This document shows, piece after piece, positions 33,002-43,013 of a DNA stretch of 45,279 nucleotides. The notes under the pieces are model-generated. The model was not told the origin of the DNA. It did no database searches and saw only the letters and a program-made list of their open reading frames with translations. A program made the position numbers and the translations under genes. Position 1 is the first letter of the stretch. Each line of letters starts with the position of its first letter. The stretch is from assembly GCA_002418705.1 (NCBI GenBank), contig DIEQ01000081.1, positions 1 through 45,279 of the forward strand, in the 5' to 3' direction. This DNA is from Mageeibacillus sp. UBA5770 (GTDB taxonomy: Bacteria; Bacillota_A; Clostridia; Saccharofermentanales; Saccharofermentanaceae).

Positions 33002-35452
33002 ATGGCAAGAGGCACAACGAAAAAATCGTCGGGCCGGAGAAAAAATATAAGTTACGCAAGATTCGGATACTATTTCATCATTCCGTTTTTTGCTGTCTAC
33101 TTAATATTCTCTTTAACCCCTTTAATCAGTACTTTCTGGTACAGTTCAACAAACGTAGGCTCAAACAATTCGAAATTTTTCGGGTTTTCCCAAACAGAAG
33201 TCTATTATGATCAGTTTCTTGACCTGAAGACTCTTTACTCTAAGGATTTCGAGAAGGATGTCGGTATTTCAACGAAAGAATACAGTAAAGTAAAAGCGTA
33301 TTTTTCCCTGCAGAAATTGATTAAGGAACAAAATCCCTTCAATGAAGCAGGAATGGAAGCAATAGCAAGTCTGTCCGACCTTTCGGAGACAACGAAAGTA
33401 AGTATGCAGACTTATATGTCAACCAAGGATCCGGCAGCAATTGATGCCGCCGCTCTCAAGGAACTTGAAGCTTACCGCAAAGATTTCAGTTCTCTGGATA
33501 TGAATATAATCAACGAACTTCCGGCTATCATTGCTGCTGTTGATTCCGTCAGGAATGCTGTGGTTACAGAACCTGCCACAGCTGCAGCGGAAGAAACAAC
33601 AACACCTGAAGAGGATATCATTGTGATGATACCCGCAGTCATTGACGAGATCAATGCTCTGAAGGCTGCCGGAACAACGCCTGAAAATACGACTGCTGTC
33701 ATGGCGGTTGAATACTATGCCGCCAAGCTCAATGGAGGGAATGCTCCGGGCGATGCATTTGATTATCTGACGAGATATTATAAGTCAGTAGCTGACACGA
33801 CTGTTTCAGTCCATGATTATGGATTTTACACAACGACAGTCGGACTTGTTAAGGCAGCTGCCATCACGACTGATTTTACCGCCGATGTGAAAGCACTCCT
33901 GGCAGCTAATGACTGGCTGTCGACTATCAATTCCTTAACAAGTATCTCCTCGCTGCAGTCTTACGCTGACGCAAAGGCCGACCTGCACAGTGAACAGCTG
34001 TACTCGGATCTTAAGGCATTAAGCGATGCCGGTATTATTAGCGGCGTAGATCTTGTTGAAATGGACGGAAGTCTTGTTGTTGATCCTGATAACGGGATAC
34101 TCAGCAACCTTCGGACTCTGATTGACACAAATTACCAGTCGGATCCGTCTCAGATAAAAGCGGTTGCGCACATACGCAACCTGCTGAACTACATGAATGA
34201 TAAGACGTACAGAGCTGTACTTGCAAATGTCGCTGAAATTAAAAACGCAGGCGGGGTCGATTCATTCATGAATTTTACGGGGATACGTGATCCTGACACG
34301 GAGATGTACCTCAAATTCAAGAGCACAGTCGGTCTGACCGAAGCCTTAAGTTTAACCGTATATGAGAACCTGGATGCATCACGAAAAGCAAAAAACGTCG
34401 CAGCTGCAGAGAAATCCCTGGCAGAATATGAAGCAAAACTGCCGGATGCACAGGCAGCCTATGATGCGATTCTGGGAAGCGGTGATGCTGAGGCGATTAA
34501 TGACGCCAAAGAAGAACTCGCCTCCGTTAATGTCGGCATTCGTGCAGCCAATGAAGAGATCAAGAGTCCGTCAGGCATCTTTACGGTTTCGGATTCTAAA
34601 TCGAGCTTTATCTTTGTTGGGCTCGACAATTATAAATCGATTTTCACAGATACAACACGTTTCAATAAAGTTTCCGGAGACCTTCTGACAACTGTCACCA
34701 TGTGGCTGATGAACTTCATACCGCAGATACTTCTGGCATTGCTGCTTGCAGCATGGATGACGGATAATCGTCTTCACCTGAAGGGGCTTACGGCCATGAA
34801 GGCCTTGATTTACCTGCCCAATATCATGACTTCGGCTGCGATCGCTATTTTCTTCTACAGAGCATTCCAATTCAGCACAAATCCGGCTGCGAAGTCAATG
34901 GCACAGCAGATTCTCATGCTTTTCGGAAATGCTGAAGGCTACAACTTTTTTTCAGAACCATGGGCAGCCAGAACTATCGTTGCTTTCATCAACTTCTGGA
35001 TGTGGTATGGAAATACGATGGTTATCCTGATTGCCGGTATTTCAAGTGTCAGTATTTCACTCTTCGAGTCAGCGCAGATTGACGGCGCTTCAAGCGGACA
35101 GGTTTTCAAAAAGATTACACTGCCTTTGATCCGTCCCATCATGCTGTATACACTCGTTAACTCTCTGATCGGCGGACTGCAGATGTTTGATATCCCCAAG
35201 CTTTTGGCAAACGGTGAACCGACCATTATGTTCAGGGGTACAAAACTCAAAGCTACCGAAACGATCCTGATGTATATACAGGATCAGGCTTTCGGACCTA
35301 AGTCCAACCATCAGATTGGTGTTGCTGCCGCCGTATCGGTTATCCTTTTTATCATCACATCAATCTTCAGTGCGCTTCTTTTCTATCTCATGAGGGACAA
35401 AGAAGCATCACGATTAAGAAAACTAGTAAAAAGGGGAGGTGCTGTTAAATGA
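33002..35452 (+). CDS. Sugar ABC permease with a roughly 480-residue extracytoplasmic insert
   Basis: An 816-residue MalF-type permease, far longer than the usual 290-310. Helix 1 is FGYYFIIPFFAVYLIF (about residues 21-47). The normal family sequence resumes at FVGLDNYKSIF (about 537), followed by the remaining helices and the EAA loop ESAQIDGASSGQVFKKITLP near 690. Between them lies an insert with no membrane helix, predicted to be mostly helical, with a Thr/Glu/Pro-rich stretch (about 192-206) and a coiled-coil-like segment (about 450-515). Because helix 1 runs inside to outside, the insert should be outside. ATG 33002 fits the GGAG at 32988 better than GTG 32993. The frame is intact, so this is not an assembly error on its face. 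Confidence 0.9.
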   Translation: MARGTTKKSSGRRKNISYARFGYYFIIPFFAVYLIFSLTPLISTFWYSSTNVGSNNSKFFGFSQTEVYYDQFLDLKTLYSKDFEKDVGISTKEYSKVKAYFSLQKLIKEQNPFNEAGMEAIASLSDLSETTKVSMQTYMSTKDPAAIDAAALKELEAYRKDFSSLDMNIINELPAIIAAVDSVRNAVVTEPATAAAEETTTPEEDIIVMIPAVIDEINALKAAGTTPENTTAVMAVEYYAAKLNGGNAPGDAFDYLTRYYKSVADTTVSVHDYGFYTTTVGLVKAAAITTDFTADVKALLAANDWLSTINSLTSISSLQSYADAKADLHSEQLYSDLKALSDAGIISGVDLVEMDGSLVVDPDNGILSNLRTLIDTNYQSDPSQIKAVAHIRNLLNYMNDKTYRAVLANVAEIKNAGGVDSFMNFTGIRDPDTEMYLKFKSTVGLTEALSLTVYENLDASRKAKNVAAAEKSLAEYEAKLPDAQAAYDAILGSGDAEAINDAKEELASVNVGIRAANEEIKSPSGIFTVSDSKSSFIFVGLDNYKSIFTDTTRFNKVSGDLLTTVTMWLMNFIPQILLALLLAAWMTDNRLHLKGLTAMKALIYLPNIMTSAAIAIFFYRAFQFSTNPAAKSMAQQILMLFGNAEGYNFFSEPWAARTIVAFINFWMWYGNTMVILIAGISSVSISLFESAQIDGASSGQVFKKITLPLIRPIMLYTLVNSLIGGLQMFDIPKLLANGEPTIMFRGTKLKATETILMYIQDQAFGPKSNHQIGVAAAVSVILFIITSIFSALLFYLMRDKEASRLRKLVKRGGAVK

Positions 35453-36321
35453 GCAAGAAAAAGGAGTATCAGTTTAAGAGCCTTTCCGCTTCTTTACGAG
35501 CACGATCTGTAATGATTTATGCAGTGGTCGGATTCCTCGCCCTGTTATCCATTTTCCCGTTCTACTATATGTTCATGAACTCAACCTGGACCAACTTTGA
35601 AATCATGAGTAAACTGCGTCTTTATCCCGGCAGCATCAGGCAGCTTGCAGTTAACATCGGCAAGTTAAGCGGCCGTACGGAATTCAGTTTCCCGATCGGT
35701 TTCAAGAACAGCCTGATCGTATCTACAGCGGCAACAGTATTGTCTGTATATTTCTCAGCACTTACTGCGTATGGAATCAAAGTCTACAATTTTAAGCTTC
35801 GTAATGCAGCCTTCTTATTTATCATGTTGGTTCTCATGGTTCCGAGTCAGGTTTCCATAACCGGCTTTATCAAGCTGATCACTCAGATGAATCTGATGGG
35901 TACCAAATGGCCACTGATTATTCCGGCTATTGCTGCTCCTGCCACTGTTTTCTTTATCAAGCAGTATCTGGATTCATCACTGTCCCTGGAAATCATTGAG
36001 GCATCACGGATCGACGGAGCTTCTGAATTCTACACCTTTAACCGTATCTGCCTTCCGATCATGATACCGGCCCTTGCAACAATGGCGATATTTGGATTCA
36101 TCGGAAGCTGGAACAATTACTTTACTCCTGCCCTCGTACTAAGCAAGATGCAGGATAAGACACTTCCCCTTATGGTTGCCCAGCTCTTTGGAGACCGATT
36201 CACGGATTACGGACAGATCTATACCGGCCTTTCCATGGCTGTTCTGCCCCTGATCGTTGTCTTTGCATTCCTTCAGCGATACATCATTCAAGGTGTATCA
36301 GCCGGTTCTGTCAAAGAATAA
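35449..36321 (+). CDS. Sugar ABC transporter permease (MalG type)
   Basis: A 290-residue permease of normal length. About six helices are visible, with the EAA loop IIEASRIDGASEFYTFNRICLP near residues 182-204 and the C-terminal RYIIQGVSAGSVKE. It overlaps the giant permease by 4 bp (ATGA), so both are made together. No ATPase gene follows; a shared ATPase elsewhere is expected. Confidence 0.94.
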   Translation: MSKKKEYQFKSLSASLRARSVMIYAVVGFLALLSIFPFYYMFMNSTWTNFEIMSKLRLYPGSIRQLAVNIGKLSGRTEFSFPIGFKNSLIVSTAATVLSVYFSALTAYGIKVYNFKLRNAAFLFIMLVLMVPSQVSITGFIKLITQMNLMGTKWPLIIPAIAAPATVFFIKQYLDSSLSLEIIEASRIDGASEFYTFNRICLPIMIPALATMAIFGFIGSWNNYFTPALVLSKMQDKTLPLMVAQLFGDRFTDYGQIYTGLSMAVLPLIVVFAFLQRYIIQGVSAGSVKE

Positions 36322-36354
36322 AACTGCCACTTTTCGCGCTCAATAATTCTTCCC

Positions 36355-36404
36355 GGGAAGAGGACCATTTGCATTATGCCATTTGTGGATTGGTCCTCTT
36401 TCCC
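36355..36404 (+). terminator. Stem-loop after the importer genes
   Basis: GGGAAGAGGACCA (36355-36367) pairs with TGGTCCTCTTTCCC (36391-36404) with one bulge. The T-run is poor, so termination may be partial. Confidence 0.5.
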
Positions 36405-36488
36405 AGGACGGGCGGTATGTATGACTAAAAGCCCACTAAAAATATTTATGCAGGAAACGATAAAACAGAGATAATTCTGCCCACAAAG

Positions 36489-36500
36489 CGAAACGTTTCG
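36489..36500 (+). promoter_or_regulatory. Perfect LacI-type operator before the GH94 gene
   Basis: CGAAACGTTTCG is a perfect 12-bp palindrome, with further matching bases outside (GCGAAACGTTTCGTG). A weak TTTATG/GATAAT pair upstream (36445-36475, 19-bp spacer) may be the promoter. Confidence 0.6.
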
Positions 36501-36569
36501 TGATGCAAACAGGCCTGTCTTGGCATCGAGAATTCATGTTTTTTCTAATAATGATCGGAGGCACATTTT

Positions 36570-39014
36570 ATGCAGTTTGGACACTTTGATGATCAAAACC
36601 GCGAATACGTGATTGAGACACCAGAGACTCCTTTTCCCTGGATTAACTATCTTGGAAGCGAGGATTTTTTTGGACTCATTTCAAATACGGGCGGCGGATA
36701 CAATTTCTATAAGGATGCCCGTATGCGCCGAATCACGCGCTTCCGTTACAATAATATCCCGGTCGATGACGGTGGTCGGTATTTTTATATAAACGATGGT
36801 CAGGATGTATGGAATCCCGGATATAAGCCCTGCAAGACACCGCTTGATTCTTATGAATGCAGGCACGGTATGGGTTACACCAGAATCACTTCCTCCAAAA
36901 ACGGCATCCGTGCTGAACAGCTGGCCTTTGTCCCTCTTGGATATAAAGGTGAGATTAACCGGATTACGCTCGAAAACACGACAAATGAAGAAAAGAATCT
37001 GAAGGTTTTTTCGCTCCGTGAATGGTGTCTTTGGGATGCACTCGATGACATGCTGAATTTTCAGCGCAATTTCTCAACCGGCCAGGTTGAGGTACAGGGC
37101 AGCACCATCTATCACAAAACAGAATACCGCGAGAGAAGGAATCATTATGCATTCTTCTCCGTTAATCAGGATATTTCAGGCTTTGACACACAGCTCGAAG
37201 ACTTTTTGGGTCAATATAATGGCTTTGACAGACCGCAGGCTGTCTTTACCGGCTGCGGCTCGAAGAATACCGTTGCTGACGGATGGCAGGTTTGTGCCAG
37301 TCACAGCCTGGATGTTACGCTTTCGCCCGGTCAAAAAAAATCACTGATCTTCATTCTGGGTTATGTCGAGCTTGATGAAAAAGACAAATGGGAAGCTCCG
37401 AATATTATCAACAAGTCGCCGGCAAAAGAGATGATCGCTCAATTTACAACGGATGAACAGGTTGATAATGCCCTTGCAGCTCTTCGTGCGAATTGGGACA
37501 GGCTGCTGTCCATCTACAATATAGACATCGCGGATGATAAAACCTCGCGCATGGTCAATATCTGGAATCCATACCAGTGTATGGTCACATTCAATATGAG
37601 CCGATCGGCATCATATTTTGAGTCTGGTGTGGGAAGAGGTCTTGGTTTCAGGGACTCTTCGCAGGATCTTCTGGGCTTTGTCCATCAGATACCGGAGCGT
37701 GCCCGGGAGCGGATTCTTGATATTGCAGCCACTCAATTCCGGGATGGCGGCTGTTATCATCAGTATCAGCCCCTGACGAAGAAGGGCAACAACGATATTG
37801 GCGGAGGATTCAACGATGACCCTCTCTGGCTTATTGCCGGAACAGCCGCATATATTAAAGAAACCGGTGACTTTGGCATTCTTGACGAATTAACGGCATA
37901 CGACTGCAATCCCGATGACTGCGCACCTCTTCTTGAACACCTTGCAGCATCGTTCAATCATGTTGTAAACAATAAGGGACCTCACGGTCTTCCGCTCATC
38001 GGACGTGCTGACTGGAATGACTGCCTGAACCTGAATTGCCATTCAACCACACCCGGAGAATCCTTCCAGACCTTTGGGACCGCGGACGGGCGTGTTGCGG
38101 AGTCCGTGCTGATTGCCGGAATGTTCGTTTCGATCGGACCTGAGCTTGTGGAGCTTTATAAGAGAACCGGACATGATGTGCAGGCCGCAGCTGCACAATC
38201 AGAAATCGATGCGATGCGTGATGCAGTTCTCGAACATGGATATGACGGTGAATGGTTTCTCCGTGCGTATGATGCGTTCGGTGCCAAAGTTGGTTCAAAA
38301 GAGTGCACGGAAGGGAAGATCTTCATCGAATCCCAGGGCTACTGTGTTATGGCAGGCATTGGTATTGAAGATGGAAAAGCCCGGAAAGCGCTTGAATCAG
38401 TCGAGAATATTCTAGAATGCGAACACGGCATTGTCATTCACCAGCCTGCCTTTACTACTTACCAGTCCAATCTGGGTGAGTGCACATCATATCCGCCGGG
38501 ATACAAAGAAAATGCAGGTATTTTCTGCCACAATAACCCGTGGATTATGATTGCGGAAACAAAACTTGGGCACGGAACGCGGGCCTTCGATCTATACAAA
38601 AAAATCTGTCCGGCTTATCGTGAAAGCATTAGTGAAATTCACAGGAACGAACCCTATGTCTATTCACAGATGATTGCCGGCAAGGATGCAGCCCGGATGG
38701 GAGAGGCGAAAAACTCCTGGCTGACAGGGACTGCTGCCTGGAATTTTGTTGCTATATCACAGGCCATTCTTGGCATTAAGCCTGAATATGACGGTCTGCG
38801 CGTCGATCCCTGTATCCCTGCCGAATGGGAAGGATATACAGTGTCACGAGTATACCGCGGAATTACTTACATCATTAAGATTTCTAATCCGAACCATGTC
38901 CAGCAAGGCATTTCATCGATCCTTGTAGATGGGAATATCCTTGAAGGCAGTGTTCTTCCCTTATTCGAAGCCGGCTCAAGACATGAAGTTGAAGTTGTGC
39001 TCGGATCGTTTTAA
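36570..39014 (+). CDS. Cellobiose phosphorylase (GH94)
   Basis: An 814-residue cytoplasmic enzyme that splits cellobiose with phosphate into glucose-1-phosphate and glucose. The sequence closely follows clostridial cellobiose phosphorylases: [13 protein letters not shown] and PWINYLG at the start, [10 protein letters not shown], a conserved [16 protein letters not shown] stretch near 183, and the catalytic DWND (D481-D484) that supplies the general acid. Length is normal. GGAGG precedes the ATG. It has its own operator but lies directly after the importer, so the pair makes a cellobiose uptake and phosphorolysis module. Laminaribiose or cellodextrin phosphorylase activity is a less likely alternative. 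Confidence 0.93.
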   Translation: MQFGHFDDQNREYVIETPETPFPWINYLGSEDFFGLISNTGGGYNFYKDARMRRITRFRYNNIPVDDGGRYFYINDGQDVWNPGYKPCKTPLDSYECRHGMGYTRITSSKNGIRAEQLAFVPLGYKGEINRITLENTTNEEKNLKVFSLREWCLWDALDDMLNFQRNFSTGQVEVQGSTIYHKTEYRERRNHYAFFSVNQDISGFDTQLEDFLGQYNGFDRPQAVFTGCGSKNTVADGWQVCASHSLDVTLSPGQKKSLIFILGYVELDEKDKWEAPNIINKSPAKEMIAQFTTDEQVDNALAALRANWDRLLSIYNIDIADDKTSRMVNIWNPYQCMVTFNMSRSASYFESGVGRGLGFRDSSQDLLGFVHQIPERARERILDIAATQFRDGGCYHQYQPLTKKGNNDIGGGFNDDPLWLIAGTAAYIKETGDFGILDELTAYDCNPDDCAPLLEHLAASFNHVVNNKGPHGLPLIGRADWNDCLNLNCHSTTPGESFQTFGTADGRVAESVLIAGMFVSIGPELVELYKRTGHDVQAAAAQSEIDAMRDAVLEHGYDGEWFLRAYDAFGAKVGSKECTEGKIFIESQGYCVMAGIGIEDGKARKALESVENILECEHGIVIHQPAFTTYQSNLGECTSYPPGYKENAGIFCHNNPWIMIAETKLGHGTRAFDLYKKICPAYRESISEIHRNEPYVYSQMIAGKDAARMGEAKNSWLTGTAAWNFVAISQAILGIKPEYDGLRVDPCIPAEWEGYTVSRVYRGITYIIKISNPNHVQQGISSILVDGNILEGSVLPLFEAGSRHEVEVVLGSF

Positions 39015-39051
39015 TTTACAGTTTGACGGATTCCCCGATCCATCTTACCGG

Positions 39052-39086
39052 TTGCGGCAGGATTCCGTGAAGGAATCCTGCCGCAA
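39052..39086 (+). terminator. Terminator after the cellobiose phosphorylase gene
   Basis: A 15-bp perfect stem (39052-39066 with 39072-39086) and GTGAA loop, followed by TATTTATT. Strong stem, moderate T content. Confidence 0.7.
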
Positions 39087-39112
39087 TATTTATTATCAGG
39101 AGGTTTGGTTCT

Positions 39113-40123
39113 ATGAGAAAAGGAATACTTAAATCGTGTATAGCCACAATGATTCTAACAGGCTTTTGTCTGTCGATGGTGATTGTACAGACAGCCTGCG
39201 CGAATGTTCTGCCGAAAGAAGAGTCAGCGCTGGCCGTACCGCTTGTCACGCCGGCAGCCATAAAATATAAGACACAGCCTGCAGCTCTTTCTTCTATCAG
39301 CAACGCTGTGCTGTTAAGCGGGACTGTGTTTCCTCTGACGCAGCAGAACCTTTTTTTCACTTATGAGCAGGGCCGGCTGCAGGAAATGCTGGCCCAGACC
39401 GGTGATGTTGTTGCTGCGGGCGATGTACTGGCAACGATTGATACAGAGGAACTGGACAGGCAGATATCGCTTGTGAAGCTTGACGTAGAGCGGGCGTGGA
39501 TATATTACAGTGCCGCTGCCGAGGGCTCGGTAGAAAAAAGCCTGGCGTCGGTTGAACTCCAAAAGCAGAAAATTATACGTGACGCCCTTCTGGACCAGAA
39601 GGAGGGATCAACCATTGTTGCACCGTTTGACGGTCTTGTCACCTATACCGACAAGACTGCCGTCGGCGAGCTTGTTCACGGATACCAGACAATGATAACG
39701 ATTGCAGATCCGTCAACACTGATGGTTGTCACGGAAGATGCGGCAGCGACAGGTCTCTGTGTCGGCGGAACCGCGGAGGTATCCTTCAAACAGCAGACCG
39801 CACCAGTTACGGTAATCGAGACACCGACAACCATTGATCCTGATGCAGCATCCGCCCAAAGGGCCTATCTTGCCTTTACCGGTGCGATTCCCGAGGTTAT
39901 GAAAAGCGGATCTAAGGTCTCCATCAACTATGTAACAGAAGAGAAGGATGGTGTTATTGTACTGGCCAAGAAATACGTAATTGCGGCAAATAACAGAAAA
40001 TATGTCAATGTCCTTGAGGACGGCCTGCGAGTCGAAAAAGACGTTGTCGTCGGAATCAGTAATGAAACAGACGTTGAAATCGTGTCAGGGTTGGCCGTAG
40101 GCGATCTTGTCATCTTGAATTAA
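39113..40123 (+). CDS. Membrane-fusion protein (HlyD/MacA-like)
   Basis: A 336-residue exported protein. A signal sequence (residues 1-28, ending at QTAC) may make it a lipoprotein, although the lipobox is imperfect. The body has the lipoyl/barrel halves of adaptor proteins: LQEMLAQTGDVVAAGDVLATIDTEELDRQI (about 84-115), a short helical hairpin, then GSTIVAPFDGLVTYTDKTAVGELVH. In this Gram-positive cell it would extend the outer face of an ABC exporter. The next genes encode the permease and two ATPases. AGGAGG precedes the ATG. No clear promoter is visible; a weak TTGACG at 39023 has a poor -10. Confidence 0.85.
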   Translation: MRKGILKSCIATMILTGFCLSMVIVQTACANVLPKEESALAVPLVTPAAIKYKTQPAALSSISNAVLLSGTVFPLTQQNLFFTYEQGRLQEMLAQTGDVVAAGDVLATIDTEELDRQISLVKLDVERAWIYYSAAAEGSVEKSLASVELQKQKIIRDALLDQKEGSTIVAPFDGLVTYTDKTAVGELVHGYQTMITIADPSTLMVVTEDAAATGLCVGGTAEVSFKQQTAPVTVIETPTTIDPDAASAQRAYLAFTGAIPEVMKSGSKVSINYVTEEKDGVIVLAKKYVIAANNRKYVNVLEDGLRVEKDVVVGISNETDVEIVSGLAVGDLVILN

Positions 40124-40138
40124 CAGGGGGCAGGAACT

Positions 40139-43000
40139 GTGTTTTCATTTGTAATTCAGAAAATCAAGAGTAATCTGTGGAAAGTGCTCTGCCTGCTCTT
40201 GGGCTGTATTCTTGTTGTAGGCATGTTTGCCGCAATTCCAATATATACAAAAGGCATTTTGCAGAGAATGTTCATTAAGCAGCTTGATAACCGGCAGACA
40301 CAGGAACAGATTTATTCCGGGTACTATGCCTTCGAAAAAACATACAGATACAGTACCGACACCAGTGACGATGTCAAAGCAAGATACCTGGGTACATTTA
40401 CCTCTATGGACAAAATCCGTGCCCGGCGTGAAAGCGTATTATCTGCCATGCCCTACAAGGCAGAGTCTTCCGTAGAAAAGATTATGCTTGCTAATATTTT
40501 TTATGACCGGCCGACCGAGGATGAAACGATTGTTCAGTCTGTGTCAGTAGGCGCTATGTCGGGTCTTGATCAACAAGTGAAGATTATTGCCGGCCGCATG
40601 TTCGCACCCGCGGCGAATCCGAATGAATACGAGGCAGTCATTACGGAAAAAGCAATGCAGCAGAAGGGTTATGTCCTCGGACAGGAAATTCAGCTCAAGA
40701 CAGACTTGTACACCAAAACAGAGCTTGATATTTTTAAAGTCCGCATTGTCGGTGTTGTTGCACCCTCGGATCTTTCCGATCCGTACTGGTATTCTTCAAT
40801 TGACCAGTTCGACGCCGGAATTATTATGGATTTTGATTCCCTGATCAAAGAAGCGAAGGTTAATCTCCCGCGCAATTTAGTCAGTTATTCAACCTGGAGT
40901 ATTTTCGATTATTATGGGTTCTCTTTCTCTGATTCCGGGAAGGTACTCTCGATTTATAATGATTCCGTCACCTGGATTAAGGCGAATGACAGGAACGTGG
41001 AAATGACCTGTACTTTCTCTGATGTAATGCAGAATTACCCGCAGTACAAAGCGGAGCTTGAGACGTCCCTGCGTATTTTGTTTGTGCCGATTATCCTTAT
41101 GCTTGCGTTTTATATTTATATGGTGTCGCAGCTGATGGTCACAACCGATAAGACAAGCATTTCCGTTATGGAGAGCCGCGGTGCCGGCAAAGGTCGGATC
41201 GTCCTCATGTACCTTATCGAATACGGTCTTCTGGCCGGCATCTCTTTTGTAACCGGTCCGCTTCTGGGTCTGCTGATGTGCCGCATTCTTGGTTCATCCA
41301 ACGGCTTCCTTACATTTGTCGGGCGAACGGCACTGCCTGTATCAATAAGCCTGAGGGCACTTGCATATTCAGGTCTGGCACTTCTGTTCTTTATACTCGT
41401 TACGCTGATTCCTGTGTTCATTCTCGCGCGAAAAGGAATCGTGGAGACAAAGCGCACCGTATCTCGAAGATCAAAGGCTCCGATCTGGCAGCGTAACTTT
41501 TTTGATTTTGTCCTGCTTGGGATTTCGATTTATGTATATCTTCAAATGCAGGCTTCGCTGGCAGACGAGACGACCTTTGTCAGCCAGAATAATTCACTTT
41601 TATTCCTGGCCTCGACGCTGTTCATTTTGGGCGCCGGCATGTTCTTTCTCAGGCTATATCCGCTGTTTATCCGTTTTGTATATTTTCTCGGCCGCAAAAA
41701 ATGGTCGCCCGTTCTGTATACCTCTTTTTTACAGGTCAGCCGGACCGATGGACGCGAGCAGTTTCTTATGCTCTTTATTGTGCTTGCCCTATCCGTAGGT
41801 ATTTTTAATGCCAATGCGGCCCGTACGATTAATCAGAATGCGGAGGACGAAGTGTCTGAATCAGTCGGCACAGATCTTGTTATCAGGGAGGACTGGGTCG
41901 AATATGGCTCGGACGGCTCTGCGATCACATCCATGAACCCTACACTGGATGCTGCAGCAACTAAATCAATTCACTTTGAAGAGCCTTCGCTTGAACGGTT
42001 CCTGAAAATGGACGGAGTCGAAAATGCAGCGCGTGTCCTGAGGGCCCGTGATACCAACAAGCTTTCGTTTTTGGATAAAAGGGTCACCAGTATCACAATC
42101 ATGGCTGTTGAACCCTATGAATACGGGCAGGTCGTATGGTCCCGGGATGATATCCTGCCTTTTCCGATCAATTCTTACCTTAATGCAATGACGCAGAATC
42201 CGGGCTTTGCCGTCATTTCAAAAAAAATAGCAGATTCAATCGGCGCGAAAGCCGGGGATGATCTTTCCTTTTCGGTAAACAGCGGCGGGGAACTGCCCGT
42301 TACCGTGCTGGCTGTAGTTGATTACTGGCCGGGTCTCCCTGCAACGTATCTGACCGATGAGAACAATCTTGTATACAACAGTTTTATGGTAATGAACCTG
42401 GATTATTACCTTGCCAAAAACCCGATACAGCCTTACGAAGTATGGATCAGCAAGGCAGCCGGGGCGCCGGACCAGGCCATCTACGACCAGGTTACAACAA
42501 CAAATATTGTAGTTGAGTCGATTCAGTCAGCGGCGCAGAGCATCACGGCAGTCAAGAACGACCCGCAGCTACAGGGCTTAAACGGCGCACTGAGTCTTGG
42601 CTTTATCGTATCGATGCTGATCTGTGCGGTCGGATTCCTGATTTACTGGATCGTATCCATTCAGGGCCGTATCCTGCAGTTCGGAATCTATCGGGCTATG
42701 GGTATGAGTAAAAAATCCGTACTGGGAATTATTGGAGCAGAGCAGATTTTGATTTCCGGTGTTTCCATTGCAGCCGGCGTGCTGATCGGCGATGCAGCGT
42801 CTACTCTGTATATGCCGCTTTTCAAAATCCTGAATCGGACGGACGGCAGTTCAATTCCCTATAAAATCATAACCCTTGCGTCCGATTATTTGAAAATTTA
42901 TGCCATTTTAGGTTTTATCCTGGTGATATGTTTTGCCGTTCTTTCGAGAATTATGCTGCGTATCCGTATTGACCAGGCTGTCAAACTTGGTGAAGAGTAA
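40139..43000 (+). CDS. FtsX/MacB-type ABC permease
   Basis: A 953-residue membrane protein. One helix near residues 15-33 is followed by a large outside domain. A first FtsX-type helix set lies near 310-430 (LFVPIILMLAFYIYMV, then two more), two additional helices near 455-510, a second outside domain of about 240 residues, and a final FtsX set near 815-945 (FIVSMLICAVGFLIYW, then YRAMGMSKKSVLGII). This is the usual MacB/LolE-type plan with duplicated FtsX units. It begins with GTG after AGGA, 15 bp after the adaptor gene, and is followed by two ATPase genes 13 bp on. Substrate unknown: peptide, lipid or antibiotic export are possible. Confidence 0.87.
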   Translation: MFSFVIQKIKSNLWKVLCLLLGCILVVGMFAAIPIYTKGILQRMFIKQLDNRQTQEQIYSGYYAFEKTYRYSTDTSDDVKARYLGTFTSMDKIRARRESVLSAMPYKAESSVEKIMLANIFYDRPTEDETIVQSVSVGAMSGLDQQVKIIAGRMFAPAANPNEYEAVITEKAMQQKGYVLGQEIQLKTDLYTKTELDIFKVRIVGVVAPSDLSDPYWYSSIDQFDAGIIMDFDSLIKEAKVNLPRNLVSYSTWSIFDYYGFSFSDSGKVLSIYNDSVTWIKANDRNVEMTCTFSDVMQNYPQYKAELETSLRILFVPIILMLAFYIYMVSQLMVTTDKTSISVMESRGAGKGRIVLMYLIEYGLLAGISFVTGPLLGLLMCRILGSSNGFLTFVGRTALPVSISLRALAYSGLALLFFILVTLIPVFILARKGIVETKRTVSRRSKAPIWQRNFFDFVLLGISIYVYLQMQASLADETTFVSQNNSLLFLASTLFILGAGMFFLRLYPLFIRFVYFLGRKKWSPVLYTSFLQVSRTDGREQFLMLFIVLALSVGIFNANAARTINQNAEDEVSESVGTDLVIREDWVEYGSDGSAITSMNPTLDAAATKSIHFEEPSLERFLKMDGVENAARVLRARDTNKLSFLDKRVTSITIMAVEPYEYGQVVWSRDDILPFPINSYLNAMTQNPGFAVISKKIADSIGAKAGDDLSFSVNSGGELPVTVLAVVDYWPGLPATYLTDENNLVYNSFMVMNLDYYLAKNPIQPYEVWISKAAGAPDQAIYDQVTTTNIVVESIQSAAQSITAVKNDPQLQGLNGALSLGFIVSMLICAVGFLIYWIVSIQGRILQFGIYRAMGMSKKSVLGIIGAEQILISGVSIAAGVLIGDAASTLYMPLFKILNRTDGSSIPYKIITLASDYLKIYAILGFILVICFAVLSRIMLRIRIDQAVKLGEE

Positions 43001-43013
43001 GGAGGTAAGTCAG

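Noticed and set aside
33002..35452. Frameshift or fusion artefact as the reason for the giant permease
   Set aside because: The frame is continuous, codon use is like the neighbours, and family sequence is intact on both sides of the insert, so a true insertion is the simpler reading.
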